Shown here: positions 1 through 7,692 of the stretch, piece by piece
Layout of the letters: every line of letters starts with the position of its first letter
Numbering within the stretch: position 1 is the stretch's first letter
Source: Weeksellaceae bacterium TAE3-ERU29
GTDB taxonomy: Bacteria; Bacteroidota; Bacteroidia; Flavobacteriales; Weeksellaceae
Length of the DNA: 34,717 bases
Assembly: GCA_019218445.1 (NCBI GenBank)
Contig: JAHUUM010000024.1
Coordinates: forward strand, 1 to 34,717
Direction: 5' to 3'
The notes under the pieces: model-generated
The model's database searches: none
Seen by the model: only the letters and a program-made list of their open reading frames with translations
Told to the model about the DNA's origin: nothing
Program-made: the position numbers and the translations under genes

Positions 1-94
1 ATTATTATGGGATAAAGATAGCAAAATTCTTTCAAAAAACATTATCAATTTAAAATAAATTTTCACTTTTTTTCTTTTTTAAACAAAATAAATA

Positions 95-102
95 TATATT
101 TG
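95..102 (+). promoter_or_regulatory. TAnnTTTG promoter element before first GLPGLI gene
   Basis: TATATTTG matches the Bacteroidota -7 consensus TAnnTTTG and lies 38 bases before the start codon at 141. No TTG is seen at the usual -33 distance; that stretch is a T tract. The match is short and the region AT-rich, so this is only a probable promoter. Confidence 0.45.
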
Positions 103-140
103 TAACACACATATTATTTAATTAAATTATTATTATTACT

Positions 141-902
141 ATGAAAAAGATAGGAACACTACTTATTTTACTATTAAGTGTTACAACACTAATAGCACAA
201 GAAAAAGGCATAGTAGTAAACTACAGCCAACAAATTAAATTTGATTTAGAAAAAGCAAAAGAAGAAATAGCTAACTCACAAAATAAAAGAGTTCAAAGTA
301 TGGTAAATAGTGCATTAGCAGGTGTTTCAAAAAACACTTATCCTTTTCAGCTTATAACTACTGTAAATAGTTCTACCTATAATAGAATAGAAAAAATAGA
401 CAATAGACAAAATGAAGGTACAGTAACACTCTCTCTTGGCGGTGAAAGCACTCCAAAGTATATCGATTTGAATAATAAAATCTACTATCAAAAAGTTAAA
501 AATTTTGATGAAGAATATGAAATTAAAGATTCTCTAACACATTACGATTGGAAAATTACACGCGAGGCGAAAAAAGTACTCGGTTTTGATTGTAGAAAAG
601 CGACTGCTAAAGACGGAAAAAAAGATATTATTGCTTGGTACGCTCCTAAATTACCTTATAAATCAGGACCGGATGGAATTACAGGATTACCCGGCTTAAT
701 TTTAGAATTGACGATAAAAAGTAATAACAAAAAACAAAGAGTAGCTCATCTTTGGGCGACAGATGTCCAAATTAAAGAGAATATTAATATTAAGTTTCCT
801 GAATTTGAAAACCCTATTACCCAAAAAGATTTCCAAATAAAAAGAGAGGAAATGTTCAAAAAATTCAAAGAAATGCAAAGTCAAGGAGTCGAAAAAGATT
901 AA
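141..902 (+). CDS. GLPGLI family secreted protein (first of a tandem pair)
   Basis: This 253-residue protein belongs to the GLPGLI family (Porph_ging), found in Bacteroidota and of unknown biochemical function. A signal peptide covers about residues 1-19 (MKK, hydrophobic stretch, cut near IAQ). The family-naming motif GLPGLI is at residues 182-187, preceded by the typical W-K-I-T-R-E segment (137-142), a G-F-D-C-R-K-A segment around 148-154 and A-W-Y-A-P-K-L-P (165-172). Residues 187-253 become lysine- and glutamate-rich with no membrane anchor. It is probably periplasmic or outer-membrane associated (inference). A diverged paralogue starts 82 bases after its stop, and a large beta-barrel protein follows, an arrangement I know as common for this family. 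Family assignment is firm; role unknown. Confidence 0.9.
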   Translation: MKKIGTLLILLLSVTTLIAQEKGIVVNYSQQIKFDLEKAKEEIANSQNKRVQSMVNSALAGVSKNTYPFQLITTVNSSTYNRIEKIDNRQNEGTVTLSLGGESTPKYIDLNNKIYYQKVKNFDEEYEIKDSLTHYDWKITREAKKVLGFDCRKATAKDGKKDIIAWYAPKLPYKSGPDGITGLPGLILELTIKSNNKKQRVAHLWATDVQIKENINIKFPEFENPITQKDFQIKREEMFKKFKEMQSQGVEKD

Positions 903-951
903 AATAATAAAATTAATACATGAAAAACACCATACATAAGAATTTTATACA

Positions 952-959
952 TATATTTG
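952..959 (+). promoter_or_regulatory. TAnnTTTG promoter element before second GLPGLI gene
   Basis: TATATTTG matches the Bacteroidota -7 element and sits 24 bases before the ATG at 984. It covers the TTG at 957 that would give a nine-residue longer protein, so the promoter supports the ATG start. It suggests the second GLPGLI gene can be transcribed apart from the first. Confidence 0.45.
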
Positions 960-983
960 CTAATATATATTAGAACAACAATT

Positions 984-1745
984 ATGAAAAAATTAAGTAC
1001 ATTACTTGTCTTACTATTTAGCTTTACAATGCTAATGGCACAAGAGAAAACAGAATTTGTTATTATAAATTACCGAGCCGATATCCAAATGGATATGGAA
1101 ACTATCCTAAAAAGTGTTCCTGAACAATTTAGAGCTCAAACAAAATCTATGCTGAAAGGAGAAGTTGAAAAAGGAATTGTTTTAAATTACACATTAAAAA
1201 CCAACGGAAAGAAATCTGTTTATCAACTTGATGCAAAATTAGACAACTCTCAAACACAAGGCGGAATGATTGCTAACCAAATAAAACAAGCAGATAAAGA
1301 CCCTATGTTTAAAGATTTAGAAAAAGATCTTTATATGAAAGCTGTTAAAATTCCCGGATTTAAAGATTATCTTATCTCTGACTCTTTAAATACAATTAAA
1401 TGGGAAATTACTAGAGAAAAGTCTAAAATATTAAATTTTGAGGTAAGAAAAGCTATAGGAAAACGTGATAGTATTGAGGTTATAGCTTGGTTTGCCCCAA
1501 AATTGGCTATAAAAGATGGCCCGGATAGATTTACAGGTTTACCGGGATTAATTTTAAAAGCAGAATTTGAACAAAATGGTGCTGACATGACAATTACAGC
1601 TACTCAAGTAGATATAAAAGAAGAAGAAATTAACATTGATTTACCTAAAGGTAAAACTGTTACAGAAGAACAGTTCAAAAAAGAAATGGAAGAATTTGCC
1701 GAAAAAATGAAAGCTATGATGGGCAACGGCGTTGATACTCAATAA
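984..1745 (+). CDS. GLPGLI family secreted protein (second of a tandem pair)
   Basis: This 253-residue protein is a paralogue of the gene before it. I place the start at ATG 984, because translation from there begins directly with a signal peptide (MKK, hydrophobic core, cut near MAQ); the TTG at 957 adds nine unlikely residues and lies inside a promoter-like element. It keeps the W-E-I-T-R-E-K segment, the A-W-F-A-P-K-L segment, G-P-D-R-F-T and then GLPGLI. Where the first copy has G-F-D-C-R-K-A, this one has N-F-E-V-R-K-A, so the cysteine is gone and the protein has none. The C-terminus is acidic and lysine-rich. Probably envelope-located; function unknown. The stop is followed after 16 bases by a perfect hairpin. 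Confidence 0.9.
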   Translation: MKKLSTLLVLLFSFTMLMAQEKTEFVIINYRADIQMDMETILKSVPEQFRAQTKSMLKGEVEKGIVLNYTLKTNGKKSVYQLDAKLDNSQTQGGMIANQIKQADKDPMFKDLEKDLYMKAVKIPGFKDYLISDSLNTIKWEITREKSKILNFEVRKAIGKRDSIEVIAWFAPKLAIKDGPDRFTGLPGLILKAEFEQNGADMTITATQVDIKEEEINIDLPKGKTVTEEQFKKEMEEFAEKMKAMMGNGVDTQ

Positions 1746-1761
1746 GAATTTATTCTTCCTG

Positions 1762-1795
1762 AATAAAACCATCGACGAAAATCGATGGTTTTATT
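1762..1795 (+). terminator. Perfect 14-bp hairpin between GLPGLI gene and barrel gene
   Basis: AATAAAACCATCGA (1762-1775) pairs perfectly with TCGATGGTTTTATT (1782-1795) around a six-base loop, and a T-rich run follows. It begins 16 bases after the GLPGLI stop and ends 41 bases before the barrel start. It may act as an intrinsic terminator or attenuator that lowers read-through into the barrel gene. Confidence 0.7.
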
Positions 1796-1836
1796 TTATT
1801 ATTTCACTAAACCTAAATACTTTAAATTCCAAAAAA

Positions 1837-4488
1837 ATGAAAATTAAATTACTCTTTTTATCTTTAATCTTATTTATTAAATTGGGATTCTCTCAAGAAA
1901 TATGTACTTATAAAGGTATGATTCTATCTGCTGACCTCCCTGTTTACGATGCCTCTGTTACTGCGTTTGATGAAAAAAACAAATCTGTGGGATACGTTTT
2001 TTCTGATAATCAAGGAGAATTTGAACTAAAAATGCCTTGCGGTAAAAAATATGAATTAGAAATAGAACACGTCAATTATAAATCTAAGGTTGTAAAAGTA
2101 AATTTAGATAAATCTAAACGAGAAAAAATAACGCTGGAGCAAGATGCCGTAAACTTAAAAGAAATTGTAGCTAAAGGGAGAATTCCTATTCAAATAAAGG
2201 GAGACACTATAGAATATGATGCAAAATCTTTCCAAACAGGTAACGAAGAGACTTTAGAAGATATATTAAAGAAATTACCGGGGCTTACAGTGGAAAAAGG
2301 AAAAGTATATTATCAAGGTAAAGAAATGAAATCTATAAAGGTAGAAGGTCGAGAAATCTTTGGTGGAAATCAAAAATTGTTAACCAAAAACTTACCGTCT
2401 GATGCTGTAGATAAAGTTCAATTAAACAAGAAATTTAAATCTAATCCGTTTGCTAACTCATTGCAACAAGATGAGGAATTTGAATTAAATATTGTTTTGG
2501 AAGAGGATAAAAAGAATTTAGTTTTTGGTAATGTAACTATTGGTGGGGATGCAAATAAACATACTGATTTACAGGAAAAACTATTTTATTTCTCTAAAAA
2601 AACGGATGCCACTTTAATTAGTGATTATAATACGTACGGAAAAGAGGTTTTTACCGGAGAAGATTATTATCAATTTTTGGGTGGACTGTCCGAATTTTCC
2701 TCCGAGGGCGGAACTTCCTCTTTACGTAATGCTATGGGAAGCGTAGGATTTAACTCAGATAATAACGCCAGTGAAACCGATAATTTTTTAAGTGCAGGAA
2801 ATTTAGGCTATCAACCCAATAAAAACTTAACTATTAGTGGTTTTGCAATGGGCACAAGAAACGCAGTAAAATATAAATCTACCAATAAACGAATTTACCC
2901 CACTTTTGAACAACGTGATGAAAACATAAATGAACAAAGTATTTTCGCTTTTATCTCTCGCTTAAATTTAGAGTACAATACGCCAAATAATGCACAATTA
3001 AAGTACCGAGTTAATTTTAATCAACAAAACTCAGATGATAAAACAAATGTTACTTCTTTTTTAAATGAAGATACTACTCCACAAGGGTATAGAAATTCAG
3101 ACAGTAAAAGAGAAAATGCAACAATTAATCAAAAATTAAGTTACATAAAAAAAGTAGGTGAAGACGACAATATTGGAATTTATCTTTCTCATATTTATCA
3201 AAAAGAAAATCCTGAAATTGCTCTTAATTCTACCATTCAGCCTTTTGTGGGATTTTTAAATTTAATTTTGAAAAATAATGAATATCAATTAAGCCAAAAC
3301 CAAGACTTATATTCAAATACTTTCCAAGCATTATCTATTTACAATCATTTATTAACCAATCTGAGTAACTTAGAGTTAAAAGTAGGAGTAAATTACACTA
3401 AACAAAATTTAGAAAGTAATTTGTTTAGTTTTGATACTCCTGTTAACGGACAAAATACATTAGGGGAAGCTGATTTCTCTTTTCAGGAATATTATGCTAA
3501 TACCACTTATACACGTAAAATAGGAAAACTTAAAGCTAATTTAGGTGTAAGTGTAAACTATTTTAATTCGGATAATAAAGTTAAAAATGATAAAGATAAT
3601 TCATTAAATGGAACAAAGTTTTTACCACATGCCAATCTTTCTTATGAAATAAACAGTAATCAAAGTGTATATCTTAATTATAATACTTCTTACGAAATAC
3701 CGAATGTTAGAGAATGGACAACAGGTTATGATATAAAAAATTATTATAGTCTATTCCAAGGTAATCCTTTTTTAACTCCTATTGAAAAGCAAAATATTTC
3801 ATTATCTTATCGCTATTTTAATTTCTTTAAATTTTTTAATATTTGGACAAGAATTAATTATGTTAGGACTAAAGACAACATAAGAAACAAAGGGACAAAT
3901 AATGGACAAAATCAGTTTTCCACTCCATTCAACGCAAGTATTCCTGATAACTTCTTAAGTGGAAATATTCGTATGAGTAAAAGGTTTTCTAAATCTTATG
4001 AATTAAAACTAAGTGCAAATGCTAACCAGAGTGAATATCATGCTATTGCAAATAATAAAGAATACCAAGTAAATTCTTTTTTCCATAATTATGGACTTAC
4101 AAATATTTTTAAATGGAATAAAATAATAGAAATCTCATTAGGTGCAGATGCTACTTTCAATAAATATTCAGGAATTACAGAAAATAAATTTACTAATATA
4201 AGACCATTCATAAATACAGCATTTGTGATTTCTGACCGAATATTATTAGAAGCTGATTACGATTATAACAGACAGTTTCAAAACGGAAACTTTATAAATG
4301 ATAATCAAGGATTAAATGCTTCTCTTAGAATAAAACCGGCAAAAAAGACTTATATTAAACTAATTGCAGGTAATATATTAAATAGTGATGCTATCGTAAG
4401 TAACGGATTTAATGATTTTTATACCTATATAAACACTAAACAAACTCTTGGAAGATATTTTATATTACAATTACGGTATAAATTTTGA
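1837..4488 (+). CDS. Outer-membrane beta-barrel protein with N-terminal carboxypeptidase-regulatory-like domain (TonB-receptor-like)
   Basis: The protein has 883 residues when started at ATG 1837, which opens with a clean signal peptide (MKIKLLFLSLILFIKLGFSQ). The 35 extra residues possible upstream would read through a hairpin and lack any signal character. Residues about 22-100 look like a carboxypeptidase-regulatory-like beta-sandwich (P-V-Y-D-A-S-V-T, then D-N-Q-G-E-F-E-L). Residues about 115-215 resemble a plug domain, including G-D-T-I-E-Y-D-A and E-D-I-L-K-K-L-P-G. The rest is alternating aromatic and polar strands with many N and Y residues, ending in the aromatic strand Q-L-R-Y-K-F, typical of the OMP_b-brl_3 group. 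No SusD partner is nearby. The substrate is unknown; the GLPGLI proteins just upstream are its likely partners (inference). Confidence 0.85.
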   Translation: MKIKLLFLSLILFIKLGFSQEICTYKGMILSADLPVYDASVTAFDEKNKSVGYVFSDNQGEFELKMPCGKKYELEIEHVNYKSKVVKVNLDKSKREKITLEQDAVNLKEIVAKGRIPIQIKGDTIEYDAKSFQTGNEETLEDILKKLPGLTVEKGKVYYQGKEMKSIKVEGREIFGGNQKLLTKNLPSDAVDKVQLNKKFKSNPFANSLQQDEEFELNIVLEEDKKNLVFGNVTIGGDANKHTDLQEKLFYFSKKTDATLISDYNTYGKEVFTGEDYYQFLGGLSEFSSEGGTSSLRNAMGSVGFNSDNNASETDNFLSAGNLGYQPNKNLTISGFAMGTRNAVKYKSTNKRIYPTFEQRDENINEQSIFAFISRLNLEYNTPNNAQLKYRVNFNQQNSDDKTNVTSFLNEDTTPQGYRNSDSKRENATINQKLSYIKKVGEDDNIGIYLSHIYQKENPEIALNSTIQPFVGFLNLILKNNEYQLSQNQDLYSNTFQALSIYNHLLTNLSNLELKVGVNYTKQNLESNLFSFDTPVNGQNTLGEADFSFQEYYANTTYTRKIGKLKANLGVSVNYFNSDNKVKNDKDNSLNGTKFLPHANLSYEINSNQSVYLNYNTSYEIPNVREWTTGYDIKNYYSLFQGNPFLTPIEKQNISLSYRYFNFFKFFNIWTRINYVRTKDNIRNKGTNNGQNQFSTPFNASIPDNFLSGNIRMSKRFSKSYELKLSANANQSEYHAIANNKEYQVNSFFHNYGLTNIFKWNKIIEISLGADATFNKYSGITENKFTNIRPFINTAFVISDRILLEADYDYNRQFQNGNFINDNQGLNASLRIKPAKKTYIKLIAGNILNSDAIVSNGFNDFYTYINTKQTLGRYFILQLRYKF

Positions 4489-4553
4489 GGTGTACAAAAG
4501 TTACTATTGAAAATTATTTTTCTGATATTTTTAGTTAAAAAAGTAAAATTAAA

Positions 4554-4582
4554 TTGTTTTTTAATGAAAAAAGCTATCTTTG
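4554..4582 (+). promoter_or_regulatory. Bacteroidota-type promoter (TTG-N18-TATCTTTG)
   Basis: TTG at 4554-4556 is followed after 18 bases by TATCTTTG at 4575-4582, matching the -33 and -7 elements of the Bacteroidota primary sigma factor. The ATG at 4610 follows 27 bases later. The upstream TTG start possible at 4580 lies inside the -7 box and is therefore ruled out. Confidence 0.7.
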
Positions 4583-4609
4583 CACCCGTTAATAAAAAAA
4601 TATAATATT

Positions 4610-5614
4610 ATGAACACAAAAATTTTAACAAATCGTATTTCTAGAATTAGCTGGGGAGCGATTATTGCAGGAGCACTTACTGCCTTAGCTGTTTCGCTTC
4701 TGTTAGGACTATTAGGAGTAGGAATAGGATTATCCACTATTGATCCTGTAAAAGAAGTAAATCCATTAGACGGATTAGGAACAGGCTCTCTTATTTGGTT
4801 TATTATCTCTAACCTAATTGCATTATTTGCCGGAGGATGGGTTGCAGGTAGATTTGCAGGATTCCCAAACAAAAAAGACGGTGGTCTTCACGGATTTATG
4901 GCATGGGCTTTATATGCTACTATTTCTTTTATTTATCTTACGTCTACAGCTTTAGGAGCTATTTCTGGTGTAGGTAGTGCAATCTCTTCAGTTTTCACTA
5001 GCAATAACAAAGAAGTTACAGTAAATGTAAACAACGAGCAAAATCAAGGCGGACAAAGTTCTGATATGTCTTTAGACAATGTTAAAAACAGAGTATTCTC
5101 TTTAATAAATAAAGCTGAGGATTTAAATATCTTACCAAACGATACATCAGAAGAATTAAGAAGTAAATTATCTGATGGTAAAGTAGATGCTGATCAAATG
5201 ATTAAAGATTTACGTATTGATAAACAAATAGAGAAATTTGTTAACAATTTAGACTATAACATTGATGATCAAGGTAACTTAACAATCACTGCTAAAGGTG
5301 ATTATTTTGACAAAGAGTCAGTTAAAGAATATTTAGCTAAACATTCTGATCTTACTGAACAAGAAATAAACGATGTAGTAAATAACTGGGAAAGAAAAGC
5401 TAATGAAGCTATAAAACAAGCTGAACAAACTTATAACGAGGCTATCATTAAAGCTAGAGAATATAGCCAAAAAACAGCTGAAACATTAGCTAAGATAGCA
5501 ATATTTACTTTCTTTGCTCTATTATTAGGACTTATAGTTGCATTTATTGGTGGAACTTTAGGAGCTCCTAAACACACTGTAGAAGCAGTAGAAGATGATA
5601 GAAAAATCATATAA
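4610..5614 (+). CDS. Membrane protein of unknown function with glycine-rich TM segments
   Basis: The protein has 334 residues when started at ATG 4610, fixed by the promoter just upstream. Three hydrophobic, glycine- and alanine-rich segments fill the first 130 residues: S-W-G-A-I-I-A-G-A-L-T-A-L-A, then G-S-L-I-W-F-I-I-S-N with G-G-W-V-A-G-R-F-A-G, then L-Y-A-T-I-S-F-I-Y-L. A soluble, charged, mostly helical middle of about 150 residues contains a heptad-like E-A-I-K-Q-A-E-Q-T-Y-N-E-A stretch, and a last TM segment (F-F-A-L-L-L-G-L-I-V-A-F-I-G-G) precedes a short polar tail. The S-W-G-A-I-I-A-G opening resembles PhnA-like/TIGR04086-type small membrane proteins, but I cannot assign a function. 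It is a single gene with its own promoter and terminator. Confidence 0.75.
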   Translation: MNTKILTNRISRISWGAIIAGALTALAVSLLLGLLGVGIGLSTIDPVKEVNPLDGLGTGSLIWFIISNLIALFAGGWVAGRFAGFPNKKDGGLHGFMAWALYATISFIYLTSTALGAISGVGSAISSVFTSNNKEVTVNVNNEQNQGGQSSDMSLDNVKNRVFSLINKAEDLNILPNDTSEELRSKLSDGKVDADQMIKDLRIDKQIEKFVNNLDYNIDDQGNLTITAKGDYFDKESVKEYLAKHSDLTEQEINDVVNNWERKANEAIKQAEQTYNEAIIKAREYSQKTAETLAKIAIFTFFALLLGLIVAFIGGTLGAPKHTVEAVEDDRKII

Positions 5615-5628
5615 TTTCAGTAAAAATT

Positions 5629-5671
5629 AATACAAAAAAGAGATTGCAGAAGTAATCTCTTTTTTTGTATT
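5629..5671 (+). terminator. Intrinsic terminator of the membrane-protein gene
   Basis: A long stem with AATACAAAAAAGAGATT (5629-5645) on one side and AATCTCTTTTTTTGTATT (5654-5671) on the other, with one bulged T, carries a built-in T run. It begins 14 bases after the stop at 5614. Confidence 0.8.
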
Positions 5672-5711
5672 AATAACTAATTTTATTCATATTCCTTAAT
5701 TAAGCTTTTAG

Positions 5712-5840
5712 ATCTATTTTAATAACAACACTTATCGTAAAAAGATAGACATCGCTATCCTATTCATCGCTTTAGGCTTTGGAGTAAAAGAAAGAACTAA
5801 TATTTTTGATAAAGAATTAAAAGTTAAATCTGAAAAGTAA
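5712..5840 (+). pseudogene. Orphan C-terminal coding remnant or very small gene, unidentified
   Basis: An open frame runs from just after a TAG at 5709-5711 to TAA at 5838-5840, about 42 codons, with no ATG in its first part. The product includes K-K-I-D-I-A-I-L-F-I-A-L-G-F-G-V-K-E and ends in a charged tail (K-E-L-K-V-K-S-E-K). A strong intrinsic terminator starts 9 bases after the stop, which is how real genes here end. The simplest reading is the 3' end of a gene whose 5' part was deleted. I do not recognise the family. A chance open frame in AT-rich DNA is possible, though the terminator argues against it. Confidence 0.35.
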
Positions 5841-5848
5841 TTTGTAAA

Positions 5849-5877
5849 AAATCGGGGAATTCTCCGATTTTTTTTTT
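5849..5877 (+). terminator. Intrinsic terminator after the orphan frame
   Basis: AAATCGGGGAATTCTCCGATTT forms a self-complementary hairpin with G-U pairs and is followed by a long T run. It has no intact plus-strand gene directly upstream, only the frame ending at 5840. Confidence 0.75.
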
Positions 5878-6028
5878 GCTTTTCGCTATTTATAAAACTG
5901 TCATTTTTGTAAATTTACTTTTGGTTTTATTATTGGGATTGTATTCTTAATCAAATTTTCCATACAAAAAAGTAAGAAAAAATAGAGCGTGTTCTTCTTT
6001 AATAATTAACTTGAGATAATTTTACAAT

Positions 6029-6058
6029 AAAAAAATCCGCAAATATTGCGGATTTTTT
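6029..6058 (-). terminator. Terminator of the SIMPL-domain gene
   Basis: AAAAAATCCGCAA and TTGCGGATTTTTT form a symmetric hairpin with T runs on both strands. It lies 19 bases past the stop of the minus-strand gene and could also stop plus-strand transcripts. Confidence 0.75.
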
Positions 6059-6076
6059 ATGATTTAACTTTTAAAA

Positions 6077-6775
6077 TTAATCAATTTTAAAAGTAGCTTT
6101 TATATTTGCTGATACACTAATTTTTTCAAAATTTATATCAATTGGCGTAGAAGATTCGATTCCTTCTGCTTTTGCCATTAGTCCCATAGCTCTGCCTTGC
6201 AGATAATTTACAGGAGAATAACCATTATCTAAATTAGAAATATAAATAACGTTTCCTACTTTTTGTCCTAATGGTTTCAGCATAGCCTCTGCCTGTTTTT
6301 TAGCATTTAAAGTGGCTTTGCTTATAAGGGCAAGTTTTAATTCTTCCATTTTGGAATATTCTGTTTTTTCCAAGAAAATATTAGAAATATTAATCTCTTC
6401 TAAGCCTAAAAGTACATCTCCCACTTTTTTAGCATCACGAACAATTAAAGTGTAATTCTTGCTTTTTAAAACATCTTTTTTTCTAAGGAAATATTTTTTG
6501 TAAGAGCTGGAAAAATCATTCAGGAATAATTGTTTTTTGGTGTCTATTCCTAAGGATTTTAATTTATTGTTCATTTTGTTTTCCAATTCTTCCAAAGAGG
6601 TTCTTCCTTTTGTATCTTCCTCATTTATCGTAATGTTCAAATAAATTTTATCGGGGATTACTAATGTATCTGCTTTTGCCGAGGTTTCTAAATAAGGTAA
6701 ATCTATAAAATTCTTTTGCTGAGCAAATGAACTTATTCCGATTAGAATTAAGATTAAAAATGTAAATTTTTTCAT
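6077..6775 (-). CDS. SIMPL domain-containing protein (DUF541), exported
   Basis: This 232-residue protein has a signal peptide (MKK, hydrophobic core, cut near S-F-A-Q at residues 16-19). The rest fits the SIMPL/DUF541 family: an early strand with A-D-T-L-V-I-P-D-K-I-Y-L-N-I-T-I, helices rich in lysine and glutamate, A-K-K-Q-A-E-A-M-L-K-P-L-G-Q-K-V-G near residues 156-172, and a final strand near I-S-V-S-A-N-I. Known SIMPL proteins form periplasmic or envelope oligomers, and their roles in Flavobacteria are not well defined. It is transcribed alone, with a hairpin terminator 19 bases downstream. I see no good promoter match upstream. Confidence 0.85.
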   Translation of the reverse strand: MKKFTFLILILIGISSFAQQKNFIDLPYLETSAKADTLVIPDKIYLNITINEEDTKGRTSLEELENKMNNKLKSLGIDTKKQLFLNDFSSSYKKYFLRKKDVLKSKNYTLIVRDAKKVGDVLLGLEEINISNIFLEKTEYSKMEELKLALISKATLNAKKQAEAMLKPLGQKVGNVIYISNLDNGYSPVNYLQGRAMGLMAKAEGIESSTPIDINFEKISVSANIKATFKID

Positions 6776-6867
6776 GTCATATTATTTTACAGTAGAAATA
6801 AACAACATTTGAGCCAATTACATTTTATTTAATAATTAGTTAGAGTTTTTAATTTTACTATCTGTGA

Positions 6868-7617
6868 TTACTTATTAAACATTAATTTATATTCATTTTC
6901 TCTTTGAACAATATATTTTTTGAAATCTTCAATATCTTGTATTTCATTATTTTCAAGTTTTTTATAATGGTTTTTTAGAAGTATTTCGAAAGCCTCTCGT
7001 GATTCCTCAATCTTATTTAAATAGTATAATAGAAAAACGTATGCATAATGTACTCTAAAATCTTTTTCACTTTTTATCATTTTAATAATGTAATCCCAAT
7101 TTGAGTTTTTTATTAGGTCTGGAATCATAGAGTTTCTTATAAAAGATAAAACTTCATCCTTATCATTAGACACTAATTTGTAAACATTATTTTCCTGAAT
7201 AGATTCGTGTAACAATTCACTTACACTGTTTTTAAATTTTATAGAAGGTGTAAGGTATGAAAAATCTTCTTTGGATATATCAGGGTCTTCAAGTTTATGA
7301 AGAAATTTAATTTCGTCAATTACATCACCAAACCCCCAACTTTCATTATAATTTTTTTTATACCACTTAGTAAAACCTATGGTATCAATAGATGAAGTGA
7401 AAATAATATTTAAAACTATCTCACCTTCTTCATTAATATAATACTTATCCCAATAATCAAGTGAAAAATCTATACTTAGTATTAAATCATCTTTTTTCAG
7501 TTTAAAGCTATTCTTTGTTTTTAGATATTTAAATCCTAACTTTTCAATTTCATCTTTAAACTCCAATACTATCACTTCATTTAAAAGACGATTGAGGCTT
7601 TTATTCTTTATTTCCAT
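6868..7617 (-). CDS. Hypothetical cytoplasmic protein (possibly DUF4304-like)
   Basis: This 249-residue protein has no signal peptide or membrane segment, and I do not recognise it with confidence. Residues about 1-80 (E-F-K-D-E-I-E-K-L-G-F-K-Y-L-K, then a charged strand with L-I-L-S-I-D-F) recall the layout of DUF4304-type domains, where a helix is followed by G-F-K and beta strands; that is a loose resemblance. Residues about 165-249 are helical and repeat-like (A-Y-V-F-L-L-Y-Y-L-N-K-I-E-E-S-R-E-A-F), as in a TPR-like hairpin. A TATATTTG element ends only about 8 bases before the start codon, so its mRNA leader would be extremely short. DUF4304 proteins can be polymorphic-toxin immunity proteins, but no toxin is next to it. 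Confidence 0.6.
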   Translation of the reverse strand: MEIKNKSLNRLLNEVIVLEFKDEIEKLGFKYLKTKNSFKLKKDDLILSIDFSLDYWDKYYINEEGEIVLNIIFTSSIDTIGFTKWYKKNYNESWGFGDVIDEIKFLHKLEDPDISKEDFSYLTPSIKFKNSVSELLHESIQENNVYKLVSNDKDEVLSFIRNSMIPDLIKNSNWDYIIKMIKSEKDFRVHYAYVFLLYYLNKIEESREAFEILLKNHYKKLENNEIQDIEDFKKYIVQRENEYKLMFNK

Positions 7618-7625
7618 ATAACACT

Positions 7626-7633
7626 CAAATATA
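7626..7633 (-). promoter_or_regulatory. TAnnTTTG element directly before the 249-residue gene
   Basis: On the minus strand TATATTTG matches the -7 consensus. Its last base is at 7626 and the start codon begins at 7617. If used, transcription would begin at or next to the start codon. No TTG is seen at the -33 position. Confidence 0.35.
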
Positions 7634-7692
7634 AATAATTATTAATAATAATCATAAAAATATTTATCTTATAAAATTAGATTAAAATTAAT

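Larger units (their letters stand above)
5615..6076. other. 462-base gap with two terminators and an orphan gene tail
   Basis: This gap holds the terminator of the gene before it (5629-5671), an open frame without a start codon (5712-5840) that ends just before a second strong terminator (5849-5877), and the terminator of the minus-strand SIMPL gene (6029-6058). The 150 bases from 5880 to 6028 show no coding pattern or promoter that I recognise. Confidence 0.6.

Noticed and set aside
957-983. TTG start extending the second GLPGLI protein by nine residues
   Set aside because: The TTG is inside a TATATTTG promoter element, and the ATG at 984 starts a normal signal peptide.
1732-1836. 35-residue N-terminal extension of the barrel protein
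   Set aside because: It overlaps the stop of the previous gene and reads through a perfect hairpin; the ATG at 1837 gives a clean signal peptide.
4561-4872. Minus-strand 103-codon frame overlapping the membrane-protein gene start
   Set aside because: Antisense to the promoter and first TM segments of the plus-strand gene, which has strong start signals.
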